From Aquabacter spiritensis (GTDB lineage Bacteria > Pseudomonadota > Alphaproteobacteria > Rhizobiales > Xanthobacteraceae), in NCBI RefSeq assembly GCF_004346185.1, contig NZ_SMAI01000001.1:434001-498000 (forward strand): DNA of 64,000 bases, in the 5' to 3' direction. The notes beneath the pieces are model-generated. The model made no database searches and was not told the DNA's origin. It saw nothing but the letters and a program-made list of their open reading frames with translations. Made by a program: the position numbers and the translations under genes. Below, in pieces: positions 34,248-43,291 of the stretch (position 1 is the first letter of the stretch; every line of letters begins with the position of its first letter).

Positions 34248-34961
34248 TCAGAACGGCACGACGGCATCGTAGAGCCGCTGCCCCCACGCCGGCTGCTGCA
34301 CGTCGTTGAGCCGCCCGCGCCCGGCATAGGAGATCCGCGCCTCGGCGATCTTGTCGTACGGAATGATGTTGTTGCTCGAAATATTCAGCGGATTGACGAT
34401 GCCGGCGAGGTTCAGCACCCGCACCTCGTAATTGACGAGCACTTCCTGCGACCCGCTGATCAGGAGATTGCCGTTCGGCAGAACCTCGGTCACCACCACC
34501 GCCACCGAGATGCGCAGCTTCTCGGACCTGTCGATCGAGCCCTTGCCCTTCGTGCTGGTGTCGGAATTGATGTTGAGGTCGCCCGCCAACGCGCCGGCAT
34601 TCGCGCCGCGGCCGAAGCCCGACATGGTCAAAGCGGTATCGACCCCGAGCTTGGAGGCGGCATTGCGCGAGCGATCGCTCTGATTGTCGAACTGCGCCTT
34701 GTCGTCGATGGCGATCGTGACGGTGAGCACGTCGCCGACCTGCGACGCACGCAGGTCGCGATACATGCTTTGACCGTTCATGTTCCAGGTCGAGCGGAAA
34801 GTCCGCTGCACCGGCGGGGTGAAGGTGATCGGCAGGGCGTCGCGCGGCGTTTCGAGCCCGTGTCCGACGGGCGTCAAAGTCGGCCCGAAAGCGAGGCTGT
34901 CATAGGTCGTCTGGCATCCACCCAGAGACAGGGCCGCGAGCGTCAAAAGGGCGTATCTCAT
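34248..34961 (-). CDS. flgH: Flagellar L-ring protein FlgH
   Basis: Outer-membrane lipoprotein forming the L ring around the rod. 237 residues. A lipoprotein signal with lipobox LSLGGC gives acylated Cys16. The body shows LRASQVGDVLTVTIAIDDKA, GKGSIDRSEKL and NLAGIVNPLNISSNN, all typical. ATG overlaps the motE stop (ATGA). Confidence 0.95.
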   Translation of the reverse strand: MRYALLTLAALSLGGCQTTYDSLAFGPTLTPVGHGLETPRDALPITFTPPVQRTFRSTWNMNGQSMYRDLRASQVGDVLTVTIAIDDKAQFDNQSDRSRNAASKLGVDTALTMSGFGRGANAGALAGDLNINSDTSTKGKGSIDRSEKLRISVAVVVTEVLPNGNLLISGSQEVLVNYEVRVLNLAGIVNPLNISSNNIIPYDKIAEARISYAGRGRLNDVQQPAWGQRLYDAVVPF

Positions 34962-35461
34962 CCCGGCTTGCCTTCATTGGGATTGCGCCGGGACATGCCG
35001 GCGATGATGGTCGCGAGTTGCGCCGCGCGCGTCGGGTCCATCTCGTTGAGGATCGCGCTCGCGGTGCGGGCCGAGAGCCGGGTGAGGATCGCCGAGGCGG
35101 CATCCTCGCTCATGGCGGTGAGCTGGGCGGCGGCGGCGTCGGGGCGCATCTGGGTGATGACCGCGACGAGCGATTCATCCGCCTTCTTCAGGAAGGTCTC
35201 GCGCCGCTGCAGCCATTGCTGATACTCGGCGCGCTTCGCCTCGAGCTTGGCAATGCGCTCTTCGATTTCCTTTTCCATCGCGGCGAGCGCACTCGCCTGG
35301 CGCGCAAAGCGGGCGTCCGCCGCGGCATTGGCGATGCCGGCGCAATATTGCGCCGCATTGGCGTCCGTTCCCTCGTCGCGGGCCTGCGGCGCCGACTGGG
35401 CGAGACCACCCGCTGCCATCAGGGGAAGAAGGACGAGGCCGAGGGTGAAGGCACGCGTCAT
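34958..35461 (-). CDS. motE: MotE-like periplasmic protein (MotC chaperone)
   Basis: 167 residues: signal peptide (1-21, ending GGLAQ), a coiled coil (about 55-100, LAAMEKEIEERIAKLEAKRAEY), and a C-terminal MgtE-N/FliG-like helical repeat (LTAMSEDAASAILTRLSART, ILNEMDPTRAAQLA). In Sinorhizobium the gene in this place (flgI-motE-flgH) encodes the specific chaperone of MotC, and motC is present here at 25862-27682. ATGA overlaps on both sides. Confidence 0.85.
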   Translation of the reverse strand: MTRAFTLGLVLLPLMAAGGLAQSAPQARDEGTDANAAQYCAGIANAAADARFARQASALAAMEKEIEERIAKLEAKRAEYQQWLQRRETFLKKADESLVAVITQMRPDAAAAQLTAMSEDAASAILTRLSARTASAILNEMDPTRAAQLATIIAGMSRRNPNEGKPG

Positions 35462-36567
35462 TGGACCACTAGCTCCGCCTGGAGGGCGCCGGCCGTCTTG
35501 ATGGCCTGCAGCACCGAGATGATGTCCGAGGGGCGCATGCCCATCCGGTTCATGCCGCGGACGAGGGTCTGGAGGTCCGGCCCCCGCACAATCGAGAGGT
35601 AGCCACCGGTCTCTTCCGCCGTGACCTGGGTGCGAGGCACCACCACCGTCTCGCCGTCAGAGAAGGGCGCGGGCTGCGAAACGATGGGAGTCTCGGTCAC
35701 GGTGACGGTGAGGTTGCCCTGGGTGATGGCGACGGTCGACACCTGGACGTTCTGGCCGATCACCACGGTCCCGGTGCGCTGGTCCACGACCACCCGGGCG
35801 GGGGTGTCCGGCACCACGCCGAGATCACCGATATCGGCCAGGAACCTGGCCGTGCTGAGATTGGCGGGGCGCTGCACCGTAATGGTGCGCAGATCGCGCT
35901 CGCGCGCCAGCGTCTTGCCGAAGCGCGCCCGGGTATAGGCGTTGATCGCGTCGACGACGCGGGCGGCGGTCTTGAAGTCGGGATTGTCCAACTCGACCAC
36001 GATCTCGGGCAGGTCCCTGAGCTGTCCGGGAATCTGCCGCTCGACCAAGGCGCCGTTCGGAATCCGGCCGGACGTCGGCACGCCCTGGGTGAGGCTCTCC
36101 GCCTGCCCCTGAACGACGAAGCCGGACACAGCGAGCTGCCCCTGCCCGACCGCATAGACCTGACCATCGCTTCCCGAGAGTGGAGTGAGAAGCAGCGTCC
36201 CGCCCTTCAGGGAGGTGGCGTCTCCCACCGAAGAGACGGTGATGTCGATCCGCGAGCCGGTCCCGGCGAAGGCGGGCAGATTGGCGGTGACGATCACGGC
36301 GGCGATGTTGCGCGCCCGCAGCGGCACGCCCTTGATGTTGATGCCCATGCGATCGAGCATCGACTGGAGCGCCTGCTCGGTGAACGGCGAATTGCGCAGC
36401 GTGTCGCCGGTGCCCTGGAGGCCCATGACGAGGCCGTAGCCGATCAATTGATTGTCGCGCACGCCCTGGATGGTCGAGATATCCTTGATCCGCGTCAGCG
36501 CCGCGGCGGGTGTCGCGGCGAACCCGGCACAGGCCAGGACGAGTAGCGCGAGAAGAGACCGGCGCAT
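35458..36567 (-). CDS. flgI: Flagellar P-ring protein FlgI
   Basis: Periplasmic P-ring subunit of 369 residues. Signal peptide 1-23 (ending TPAAA), then RIKDISTIQGVRDNQLIGYG, the hallmark of FlgI, and the ending GMRPSDIISVLQAIKTAGAL. The ATG at 36567 overlaps the flgA stop as TGATG; an in-frame GTG lies immediately upstream. Overlaps motE by 4 bases. Confidence 0.96.
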   Translation of the reverse strand: MRRSLLALLVLACAGFAATPAAALTRIKDISTIQGVRDNQLIGYGLVMGLQGTGDTLRNSPFTEQALQSMLDRMGINIKGVPLRARNIAAVIVTANLPAFAGTGSRIDITVSSVGDATSLKGGTLLLTPLSGSDGQVYAVGQGQLAVSGFVVQGQAESLTQGVPTSGRIPNGALVERQIPGQLRDLPEIVVELDNPDFKTAARVVDAINAYTRARFGKTLARERDLRTITVQRPANLSTARFLADIGDLGVVPDTPARVVVDQRTGTVVIGQNVQVSTVAITQGNLTVTVTETPIVSQPAPFSDGETVVVPRTQVTAEETGGYLSIVRGPDLQTLVRGMNRMGMRPSDIISVLQAIKTAGALQAELVVQ

Positions 36568-37118
36568 CACCCGCCCACCTTTACGCTGCCGTCGGACTGG
36601 ACGGTGCCGGTCACGATTTGGTTGCTGTCGATATTCTTGAGACGGATCACGGCACCTGCGATCCCGGACTCGAGCGGCAGCCCGATGGCGCGGATCGCCA
36701 GCCCGCTTTCTTCGAAGCGGATTTGCGCCGGGACGCCGCGCGTCACGAGCTTCGGCTCGGCGACTGCATTGGCCGGCACCGGATGACCGGCGACGAGCAT
36801 GCGCCGCGCCATCTTTCCAACCAGCGCAGCGCGGCTGACGGCGGCGGGATAGCGGTTGAGCGCCGCCGTCGGAATCGTGCGGTCCTCCAGCATATCGTTC
36901 GAAATGATGTCGCCGGCGCCGATGGTCTCCGCGGGGACCGGAATGCGCACCTCGTTCGGCGCCAAAATGGCGGGCGCGGCGGCCTGCGGCGCAGGCTGCG
37001 GCGATGCCGCCTGCACCGCGGCGCGGGCCTGCGCGGCGAGGTCCGCCAAAGTCTGCGCCGCCAGCGGATCGGCACCAAAGCAGATGACAAGGGCCAAGGC
37101 GGCCGCGCGGGCGCGCAT
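36567..37118 (-). CDS. flgA: Flagella basal-body P-ring formation protein FlgA
   Basis: Periplasmic chaperone for P-ring assembly. 183 residues with a signal peptide (1-21). An SAF-like domain (about 50-120: VRIPVPAETIGAGDIISNDM, AVSRAALVGKMARRML) and a C-terminal domain with VTRGVPAQIRFEESGL and IRLKNIDSNQIVTGTV, typical of FlgA. It overlaps flgG upstream and flgI downstream by single bases (TGATG). Confidence 0.93.
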   Translation of the reverse strand: MRARAAALALVICFGADPLAAQTLADLAAQARAAVQAASPQPAPQAAAPAILAPNEVRIPVPAETIGAGDIISNDMLEDRTIPTAALNRYPAAVSRAALVGKMARRMLVAGHPVPANAVAEPKLVTRGVPAQIRFEESGLAIRAIGLPLESGIAGAVIRLKNIDSNQIVTGTVQSDGSVKVGG

Positions 37119-37906
37119 CAGCGGATACCCTTCGAGACGGTAGCGGCCATTTCGTCCGCCGCCTGGATCACCTTGGAATTCATCTCGTAGGCGCGCTGCG
37201 CCGAGATCAGCTCGGTGATTTCCTTCACCGGATCGACGTTCGAGGATTCCAGATAGGCCTGGTTGATCTTGCCAAACCCGCCATCGGCGGCCGGACCCGT
37301 CACCGGCTGCCCGGAAGCCGCCGTCTCGCGGTAGAGATTATTGCCGAGCGGCTCCAGCCCGGCATCATTGGCGAAGCTCGCCAAAGTGAGCTGGCCGAGA
37401 AGCTGCGGCAGCGGCTGGCCGGCGCGCTTGGCGTAGACATTGCCGGATTCGTTGATGACGATCTCGGTCGTATCGACCGGAAAGGTGATGGCCGGCTCGA
37501 CGAGATAGCCGTCGGCGGTGACGAGTTCGCCGTTCGGTCCTTTGGAGAACGCCCCGGCGCGGGTATAGAGCGTGTCGCCGCCGGGGCTGGTCACCTGGAA
37601 CCAGCCGCGCCCGTTGATCGCGAGATCGAGCGGGTTTCCGGTATTGGCGAGAGGGCCTTGCATGTGCAGATTGCGCACACCCACGGTGTGGACGCCGAGC
37701 CCGACCAGCGCACCTTCTGGCACCGGCAGCGCACCGTCGACATTCGGAACCCCCTGCGCGCGCTCGGCCTGATAGAGCAGATCGGTGAATTCCGCGCGCG
37801 CACGCTTGAAGCCCGTCGTGTTGATGTTCGCAATGTTGTTTGCGATCACCTCCAGATTGGTCTGCTGCGCGCTCATGCCGGTGGCGGCGATGGCCAATGC
37901 TCTCAT
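37118..37906 (-). CDS. flgG: Flagellar distal rod protein FlgG
   Basis: Distal rod subunit of 262 residues, the family's usual length. N-terminus [35 protein letters not shown] is split between coiled-coil and rod motif; the C-terminus has [21 protein letters not shown]. Follows fliE by 9 bases in the flgB-flgC-fliE-flgG order conserved in alphaproteobacteria. Confidence 0.96.
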   Translation of the reverse strand: MRALAIAATGMSAQQTNLEVIANNIANINTTGFKRARAEFTDLLYQAERAQGVPNVDGALPVPEGALVGLGVHTVGVRNLHMQGPLANTGNPLDLAINGRGWFQVTSPGGDTLYTRAGAFSKGPNGELVTADGYLVEPAITFPVDTTEIVINESGNVYAKRAGQPLPQLLGQLTLASFANDAGLEPLGNNLYRETAASGQPVTGPAADGGFGKINQAYLESSNVDPVKEITELISAQRAYEMNSKVIQAADEMAATVSKGIR

Positions 37907-37915
37907 GATGCGTCC

Positions 37916-38236
37916 TCAGATCGCCATTCGGGAAATTTCTTGGTAGGCTGAGACCACCTTGTCGCGGACCGCAACCGCGGTCTGGAGCGTCTGCTCCGCC
38001 GACATGATGGCTTCGACCACCCGTTGCACCGAGGCCTTGCCCTCGATGCCGGAGATGGCTGCCGCCTCGCCCGCCTTCAGCGTCGACACTGCGCCGGAAG
38101 AGACCTCTGCGAGGACGTCGCCGAAGCTCGCGGCACCGGTGGCACCGGCCGCAGGCGCGGTCGAGGCGGTGGACGCCGCGCCGGAGAGACCGGGGCCGCG
38201 GACTTGGCTGGAAAAGGAAGAGATCGCGTCGATCAT
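37916..38236 (-). CDS. fliE: Flagellar hook-basal body complex protein FliE
   Basis: Junction protein between MS ring and rod, 106 residues. The C-terminal half (VQRVVEAIMSAEQTLQTAVA, VVSAYQEISRMAI) matches FliE. The N-terminus is Ala/Ser/Thr-rich and variable. Start and flgC stop overlap as TGATG. Confidence 0.93.
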   Translation of the reverse strand: MIDAISSFSSQVRGPGLSGAASTASTAPAAGATGAASFGDVLAEVSSGAVSTLKAGEAAAISGIEGKASVQRVVEAIMSAEQTLQTAVAVRDKVVSAYQEISRMAI

Positions 38237-38655
38237 CAGCCGGCCCTCAGGAGATCGATGGTCATGGCAACCAGGGAGCGCGCCTGCTTGATCATTTGCA
38301 GGTTCGCCGAATAAGAGCGGCTGGCTTCGCGCATGTCGGCCATCTCGACCGTCATGTCGACGTTCGGATACTTGACGTTGCCCTCGGCATCGGCCGCGGG
38401 ATTGCCGGGATCGTGCTCGACCCGGAACGGCGTCGCATCCGTGCCGACCGCCTTCACGGCGACGAGTTCGGCGCCGACCATCCGGTCGAACTGGCCGGCG
38501 ATCTGGACCGTCTTGCGGGTGTAGGGATCGGCGCCCGGCGTCGCACCGGTGGAACGGGAATTGGCGAGATTCTGGGCGACGACCCGCATGCGGGCGCCCT
38601 GGGCCTCGAGGCCGGAACTCGCGATGCGGGTGGTGGCCTTCAGCGGATCGAACAT
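38236..38655 (-). CDS. flgC: Flagellar proximal rod protein FlgC
   Basis: Proximal rod subunit of 139 residues. N-terminus LKATTRIASSGLEAQGARMR followed by VVAQNLANS, and C-terminal VDMTVEMADMREASRSYSAN, typical FlgC. One base separates the flgB stop from its ATG. Confidence 0.95.
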   Translation of the reverse strand: MFDPLKATTRIASSGLEAQGARMRVVAQNLANSRSTGATPGADPYTRKTVQIAGQFDRMVGAELVAVKAVGTDATPFRVEHDPGNPAADAEGNVKYPNVDMTVEMADMREASRSYSANLQMIKQARSLVAMTIDLLRAG

Positions 38656-38656
38656 G

Positions 38657-39037
38657 TCACGACCTCACGCTAGTCAGCAGCATGCGGTGGAACGAGCGCA
38701 TGATGTTTATGTCGAGCGAATAGGCGCGGTTGACCTCGTCGGCCTTGATCATTTCCTGATCGAGGCTGACCGAATTTCCCGACAGAGTGACGTCCCAGCT
38801 GTCCCGCCCTTCGATGCGCGACTGGCGCGCGTCGACGCCACGCACGTCGACGTGCCCGTCATCGGTCTGCGCCATGCGCAACTGGGTTTTTGCGAGGACG
38901 CTCGAGAACGCCTCGACGTCGCGCGCCTTGTAGCCGGGGATGTCGGCCTGGGCGATGTTGCCGGCGATGGTCGCCTGGCGCAGCGATGCCCATTGGGCAT
39001 GCCGCGAGGCGAGTCCGAAGAGGTAGATGGGGTCCAA
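38657..39037 (-). CDS. flgB: Flagellar proximal rod protein FlgB
   Basis: Rod subunit of 126 residues. I place the start at the TTG of LDPIYLFGLASRHAQW: GGAG lies about 7 bases upstream and homologues begin MDPIYLF. A longer frame up to 39061 has no ribosome-binding site and no conserved residues. Rod motif RQATIAGNIAQADIPGYKAR is intact. First gene of the eleven-gene operon flgB-flgC-fliE-flgG-flgA-flgI-motE-flgH-fliL-fliP and promoter-proximal to an FtcR box 37 bases upstream. Confidence 0.93.
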   Translation of the reverse strand: MDPIYLFGLASRHAQWASLRQATIAGNIAQADIPGYKARDVEAFSSVLAKTQLRMAQTDDGHVDVRGVDARQSRIEGRDSWDVTLSGNSVSLDQEMIKADEVNRAYSLDINIMRSFHRMLLTSVRS

Positions 39038-39073
39038 GGAAGGTCTCCGCACCGTTCGCAAGGACCTTAGGCC

Positions 39074-39095
39074 GGCAACCTTGCACGAAGCTGGC
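39074..39095 (-). promoter_or_regulatory. Proposed FtcR box upstream of flgB
   Basis: Minus strand: GCCAGCTTCGT + GCAAGGTTGCC. It sits in the 69-base gap between the hypothetical gene and flgB, implying that flgB has its own promoter. Confidence 0.6.
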
Positions 39096-39106
39096 CGGCG
39101 CCGGCG

Positions 39107-39565
39107 CTATTGATTGGCGAGCCGGCACTCCGCCAGCGCAACTGCGAAGCGCCGGAAATTGTCCTCGGGCGCGCCCAGCGCATCGCGGAACAAGATGCCA
39201 TCCATCCGCACCCCGACCGCCTGTGCCTCGAAGACGACGCGGAAATAGGCCGCGAGGCTCGCATGATGCAGTTCGAGATCGATCGAAAGTTCGGGGGGGC
39301 AGCCGAAGGTGGAATCGATCGTCGCGCCCCGGCCATAGCGCAACAGCCCTGGCTTCAGCGTCAGCTCCGCGGAGGACGCAACGAGATCGCCGATATTTTC
39401 CGCCTGCTCTCCGTCGACATAAGCAAGGATCACCTCGGAACTGGTCAGGCACAGTTCGCCAAGAAAGCCCCTCAGACTTTCGGCGAGGAGCTGTTCGTAG
39501 GGAAACACCACCTCAAGGGGCAGCGCCCGAGCGTCGAAGTATCTGTTACGACTTGAGGCGGCCAT
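39107..39565 (-). CDS. Conserved-position hypothetical protein between flhB and flgB
   Basis: 152 residues, family not recognised. Soluble, without signal peptide or membrane segment; mixed alpha/beta character with LPLEVVFPYEQLLAESLRGF near the N-terminus and FRRFAVALAECRLANQ at the end. The ATG at 39565 has GGGGG upstream and lies 20 bases inside the flhB 3' end, so it is translationally coupled to flhB and the last gene of the motA-fliM-fliN-fliG-flhB operon. A flagellar role is likely from position only. Confidence 0.7.
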   Translation of the reverse strand: MAASSRNRYFDARALPLEVVFPYEQLLAESLRGFLGELCLTSSEVILAYVDGEQAENIGDLVASSAELTLKPGLLRYGRGATIDSTFGCPPELSIDLELHHASLAAYFRVVFEAQAVGVRMDGILFRDALGAPEDNFRRFAVALAECRLANQ

Positions 39566-40625
39566 TTTTCCCCCGAGAATAAATGTAATATAGAATATTG
39601 GCCACGGGTCGGTAAAATTCAGGGGGAATCCATTTGTCGACTTCGACCGCATCGTACATCGCACGAGCGAGCTGCTTGTCCTCGATCACGGGCACGCCGT
39701 TTCGCTCGGCGATCTCGCGGATTTTCAGGGCGATCAGGTCGAGGCCCTTGGCGACCACGAGCGGCGCCCCGCCTTTGGTGCGGTCGTAGCGCAACGCGAT
39801 GGCGTAGTGGGTCGGATTGGCGATCACCAGGGAGGCATTGGGTACTGCGTTCATCATTCGGCGGCGCGCCCGCTCCTGGGCGAGAGAGCGCATGCGCGCC
39901 TTGACCATCGGATCACCTTCCGACTGGCGGAACTCCTCCTTGACCTCCTGCTTGGTCATGCGCAGTTCCTGCCGCCATTTGAGGCGGGACCAGACGAGAT
40001 CCACCGCCACCAGGAGGATGGTGACAACGCACACCGCCGAAATCAGGCGCGTGGCGAGCGACAGCATGGTCGCGGGCAATTGGATCGGGTCGGTAAACAC
40101 CGCGTCGAGCACCCGCCCCTGCTCGGAGGCGATGAGCGTGCCGCAGACCGCGGCGATCACGGCGAACTTGAACAGCGACTTGCCGAATTCCACCTGGCCG
40201 TGAGATCCGAAGATGCGCGTCCAGCCGCGGGTCGGCGACACCCGCGACCATTGCGGCGTGATGCGGTCGAGCACCATACTGGGCGTGTTCTGAAACAACG
40301 ACGCGACGAGGCCGGCGAGCGCCAGCGCCGCGACCGCAGGCAACAGGAAGGTGCCCATCGCCGCTGCGACCATCCACAGCAGCGCCTGCGCATCTTCGCC
40401 ATTGCCAAGGGGATAGCCGGCGGGATCGTCGATGAACCGCGCTAAGGCCTCCGCCAATACGGCACTCTGCGGCCCGGCGACAAAAGCGAGACTGGCGAGG
40501 ATTCCGAGGAGACTCGCGAACAGGGTCGCCTCGCGCGAGAACGGCACATTGCCCTTTTCGACCGCGTCGGAGATCTTCTTCTCGCTCGCGTCCTCGGTCT
40601 TGCTCTCCTTGTCTTGGTCGGACAT
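39546..40625 (-). CDS. flhB: Flagellar export-switch protein FlhB
   Basis: Inner-membrane export-gate protein that switches substrates from rod/hook to filament after autocleavage. 359 residues: cytoplasmic head, four membrane segments between about 35 and 210, and a cytoplasmic domain with the self-cleavage motif NPTH (270-273) followed by YAIALRYDRTKGGAP. Complete. Partner FliK is encoded at 23223-25865. Start 9 bases after fliG. Confidence 0.95.
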   Translation of the reverse strand: MSDQDKESKTEDASEKKISDAVEKGNVPFSREATLFASLLGILASLAFVAGPQSAVLAEALARFIDDPAGYPLGNGEDAQALLWMVAAAMGTFLLPAVAALALAGLVASLFQNTPSMVLDRITPQWSRVSPTRGWTRIFGSHGQVEFGKSLFKFAVIAAVCGTLIASEQGRVLDAVFTDPIQLPATMLSLATRLISAVCVVTILLVAVDLVWSRLKWRQELRMTKQEVKEEFRQSEGDPMVKARMRSLAQERARRRMMNAVPNASLVIANPTHYAIALRYDRTKGGAPLVVAKGLDLIALKIREIAERNGVPVIEDKQLARAMYDAVEVDKWIPPEFYRPVANILYYIYSRGKNGRLKS

Positions 40626-40634
40626 CGGTCGGGC

Positions 40635-41657
40635 CTAACGAACGTAGGCGTCGTCTTCGGCGCCGGAATTGAGTTCGATCTCGCCCTTGCCCGCCAGATC
40701 GAGGGCCAGGTCGGTGATGGCGCGGCGGGCCTCTTGAACGTCGCGCTGGGACGACGGCTCGCCGCCCTGGAGTTCCTGCTCGATCATGCGTCTCACCCGT
40801 GCGCCGAGCGATTGCAGGATGATCTCGCGGAATTCCGGCTCGGTTCCCTTGAGCGCGAGCACGGTCTTGTCGGGCGGCACCTTATCGAACAGCGTGGTGC
40901 GCGCGCGCGGCGGCAGATGGACGATGTCGTCGAAGGTGAACAGCAGACCCTTCAGGATTTCCGCTGACTTCGGCCGCGTCGAGGCAAGACTCTGGAGAAC
41001 CGCATCCATGTCGTTGCGCTCCATCTTGTTGATGATGTCGGCGATGCGCGCATGGGTATCGGCCGCCGCGTTGCGCGCCAGATTCATCATGAAGTCCTCA
41101 TGGATGGTGTTCTCGATGATGCGCATCGTCTCGTCGACGATCGGCTTCACCGTCAGCATCCGCCGCATGATGCCGTTGCGCACGTGCTCCGGCAGATGGC
41201 TCATCACCTTGGCGGCACAGGCTGGCTTGACCTTGGACAGAACCAGCGCTGCGACCTGGGGATGCTCCTTCAGAATATAGGTCGCGATGATGGTCTCGGA
41301 GACGCCGGAAATACGATCCCAGATCGAATGATTGGCCGCCCCGAGGACGTCGCTCATGATCTCGCTGACTTTTTCCGGCGGCATGAACCCGGCGAGCATG
41401 CGCTCGACATCGCCCGGACTGCCGACCACGTTCGCGCCCGCAACGAACTGCGTGGCGAAATCCTCCACCGCCGATTCGATCTGCGCCGTGGTGATGGGGC
41501 GCATGTCGGAGATCGCCCGCGTGACCAGCTTGATCTCGTCGGGATCAAAATATTGCATCAGCCGGCTCGCCACGGGCTTGCCCATGGTCATGAGCAGCGC
41601 GGCAACCCGGTCGATGCCTTGGAGGGGGCGGGGGCCTCGGACAGCCGTGGCGGACAT
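40635..41657 (-). CDS. fliG: Flagellar motor switch protein FliG
   Basis: C-ring protein that touches MotA and generates torque. 340 residues: N-terminal domain binding FliF (about 10-110, IDRVAALLMTMGKPVASRLM), middle ARM domain with EHPQVAALVLSKVKPACAAK, C-terminal torque domain with LLFTFDDIVHL and LGARVRRMIEQELQ, including charged residues facing MotA. Complete. Confidence 0.95.
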   Translation of the reverse strand: MSATAVRGPRPLQGIDRVAALLMTMGKPVASRLMQYFDPDEIKLVTRAISDMRPITTAQIESAVEDFATQFVAGANVVGSPGDVERMLAGFMPPEKVSEIMSDVLGAANHSIWDRISGVSETIIATYILKEHPQVAALVLSKVKPACAAKVMSHLPEHVRNGIMRRMLTVKPIVDETMRIIENTIHEDFMMNLARNAAADTHARIADIINKMERNDMDAVLQSLASTRPKSAEILKGLLFTFDDIVHLPPRARTTLFDKVPPDKTVLALKGTEPEFREIILQSLGARVRRMIEQELQGGEPSSQRDVQEARRAITDLALDLAGKGEIELNSGAEDDAYVR

Positions 41658-41668
41658 GGCGGCGGGCC

Positions 41669-42028
41669 TCAGCCGGCCACTTCGCCGCCGCCCGGTCCGA
41701 CGATCTCGGTGAGCGAGACCCCGAAGCGGGACGTGTCGTCCTCGACCACGACCACCTCGCCACGGGCGATGATCCGCCCGTTGACGACGATGTCGACCGG
41801 CTCGCCGACCCGGTGGTCGAGCGGCACGACCGCGCCGCGGCCCAGCTTCATGAGCTGGGCCACCGGCATGGAGGCGGAGCCGAGGACGACCTGCATGGTG
41901 ACCGGCACGCGCAGCAGCGAATCGAGGCCGCGGCCAGCGCCGAAAGTCTCGGGCACCTCGGCCCGGCTCTTGGCCGGTGGCGTGGTGTCGAACGGTTCGA
42001 GATCGTCGGAGGCGAGAGACGGGGGCAT
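41669..42028 (-). CDS. fliN: Flagellar motor switch protein FliN
   Basis: C-ring protein of 119 residues with a C-terminal SpoA domain (about 40-110: LLRVPVTMQVVLGSASMPVA, LKLGRGAVVPLDHRVGEPVD, FGVSLTEIV). The N-terminal 38 residues are variable. 11 bases upstream of fliG in the operon. Confidence 0.94.
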   Translation of the reverse strand: MPPSLASDDLEPFDTTPPAKSRAEVPETFGAGRGLDSLLRVPVTMQVVLGSASMPVAQLMKLGRGAVVPLDHRVGEPVDIVVNGRIIARGEVVVVEDDTSRFGVSLTEIVGPGGGEVAG

Positions 42029-42059
42029 GGTTTCCTCGAATGTCTGAGACGGTGCCGGA

Positions 42060-42380
42060 TCAGCGGCGGTCGGAATGGATCACGCGGACGGGGATGCGCT
42101 GGGGCGCCGCCGCCCGGTCGCGGCGGTCGAGTTCGGCGAGAAGCCGCTGGGCCTCTTCGATCCGGCTGCCAAGATCGGTGACCAAAGCGCGACCCTCGCC
42201 GTTGAGTGCGATGACAGCCTCCCGCGCGGCTTCGAAGGCGGCAGTGGTCTTTCCGAGCATCTGCTCGTAATCCGCCTGGCTTGCGCGGAGCGCCTTCAGT
42301 CGCCGGCGCAGCATGATGACGAGCCCGCTGGTCACCACCAAAGCGGCGAGCAGCAGGAGATCAACGGGGAAGGATGTCAT
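42060..42380 (-). CDS. Small membrane protein between fliM and fliN (DUF6468-like)
   Basis: 106 residues: one TM segment at about 5-25 (FPVDLLLLAALVVTSGLVIM) followed by a basic RRRLK stop-transfer and a helical cytoplasmic tail (about 30-95) likely to form a coiled coil. The family tag DUF6468 is given from memory of the conserved place of such genes between fliM and fliN in Hyphomicrobiales and is not certain. The start lies 20 bases inside the fliM 3' end, indicating coupling. Confidence 0.7.
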   Translation of the reverse strand: MTSFPVDLLLLAALVVTSGLVIMLRRRLKALRASQADYEQMLGKTTAAFEAAREAVIALNGEGRALVTDLGSRIEEAQRLLAELDRRDRAAAPQRIPVRVIHSDRR

Positions 42381-43290
42381 CCAGGAACTCCTGCTCGAGA
42401 TCGATGAGGTCTTCGATACGCACGACATAGGCGCCTTCGGCCTGGCCGAGATGGCACCAGAACAGCGGCTGATCGCTGCTTTCGAGCTTCACTTTGCTGC
42501 GCGGCGTCGCCTGGAGCTGGAGCACGTCGCCCACCTTCAGGTCGGCGACTTCGCCGAGCGTGATCTGGCGCTCCTCGAGGATCGCCCGCAACGACACCTC
42601 GGCGCGGTTGACCTCGGTGCGGATATGGCGCGTCCAGACCGGATCGCGGGCCGTGCCCTCTCCGGCTGTCGAACGCGACAGGGTTTGGCGCATCGGGGTA
42701 AGCGCCGATTGGGGGATGATGACGAACATCTCGCCGCCGCGATTGATCGCCTGGAGCAGGAATTTCGCGGCGACACAGAGATTGTTCCGACGGCCGATGA
42801 CCGCGAACTCCATCCGCGTCTCTTGCCGCTCGAAGGTGAAACTGGCCTTTTTGACCAGAGCGAAAGACGTGCTGAGCGCCTTCGCCACCTGCTCGAACAG
42901 GGCCTGCGAAATGCGCATCTCGATATTTGAGAAGCCGCGCTCGTCGTCCACCGGCGGCTCCGAACCGTCCGCGCCGAACATCACTTCGACCATGGTGAAG
43001 ACGAGGTCGCGATCGAAGCCGACGATGACGTGGCTGTCCCATTCGGGAACGTGGAACACCCCGCACACCGCGTTCGCCTCGTAGGCGTCGAGCATGTCGC
43101 CGATCCGGCCGCTCTCGACATGGCTGAGCGAATAATAGGCCTGGGAGGCCGCAAACTGCCGCAGGCTTTCCGCGCAATGGGTCGTCATGCGATCGAAGAT
43201 GACGTGCAGCATCGGCAGCTTGTCGAGGGACAGGCCGGCTGCGTCGAGCAACATGTCCCGGATGTCGGGGTGGGAGGTCGCCGTGCTCAT
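42361..43290 (-). CDS. fliM: Flagellar motor switch protein FliM
   Basis: C-ring protein that receives CheY-P. 309 residues: middle CheC-like domain (about 40-225) and C-terminal SpoA domain (about 228-305: TEVNRAEVSLRAILEERQIT). The usual N-terminal CheY-binding peptide (LSQDEIDALL-like) is not recognisable; the N-terminus reads MSTATSHPDIRDMLLDAAG. A similar peptide instead ends CheZ. Follows motA with a 1-base gap. Confidence 0.93.
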   Translation of the reverse strand: MSTATSHPDIRDMLLDAAGLSLDKLPMLHVIFDRMTTHCAESLRQFAASQAYYSLSHVESGRIGDMLDAYEANAVCGVFHVPEWDSHVIVGFDRDLVFTMVEVMFGADGSEPPVDDERGFSNIEMRISQALFEQVAKALSTSFALVKKASFTFERQETRMEFAVIGRRNNLCVAAKFLLQAINRGGEMFVIIPQSALTPMRQTLSRSTAGEGTARDPVWTRHIRTEVNRAEVSLRAILEERQITLGEVADLKVGDVLQLQATPRSKVKLESSDQPLFWCHLGQAEGAYVVRIEDLIDLEQEFLDDILPR

Positions 43291-43291
43291 G

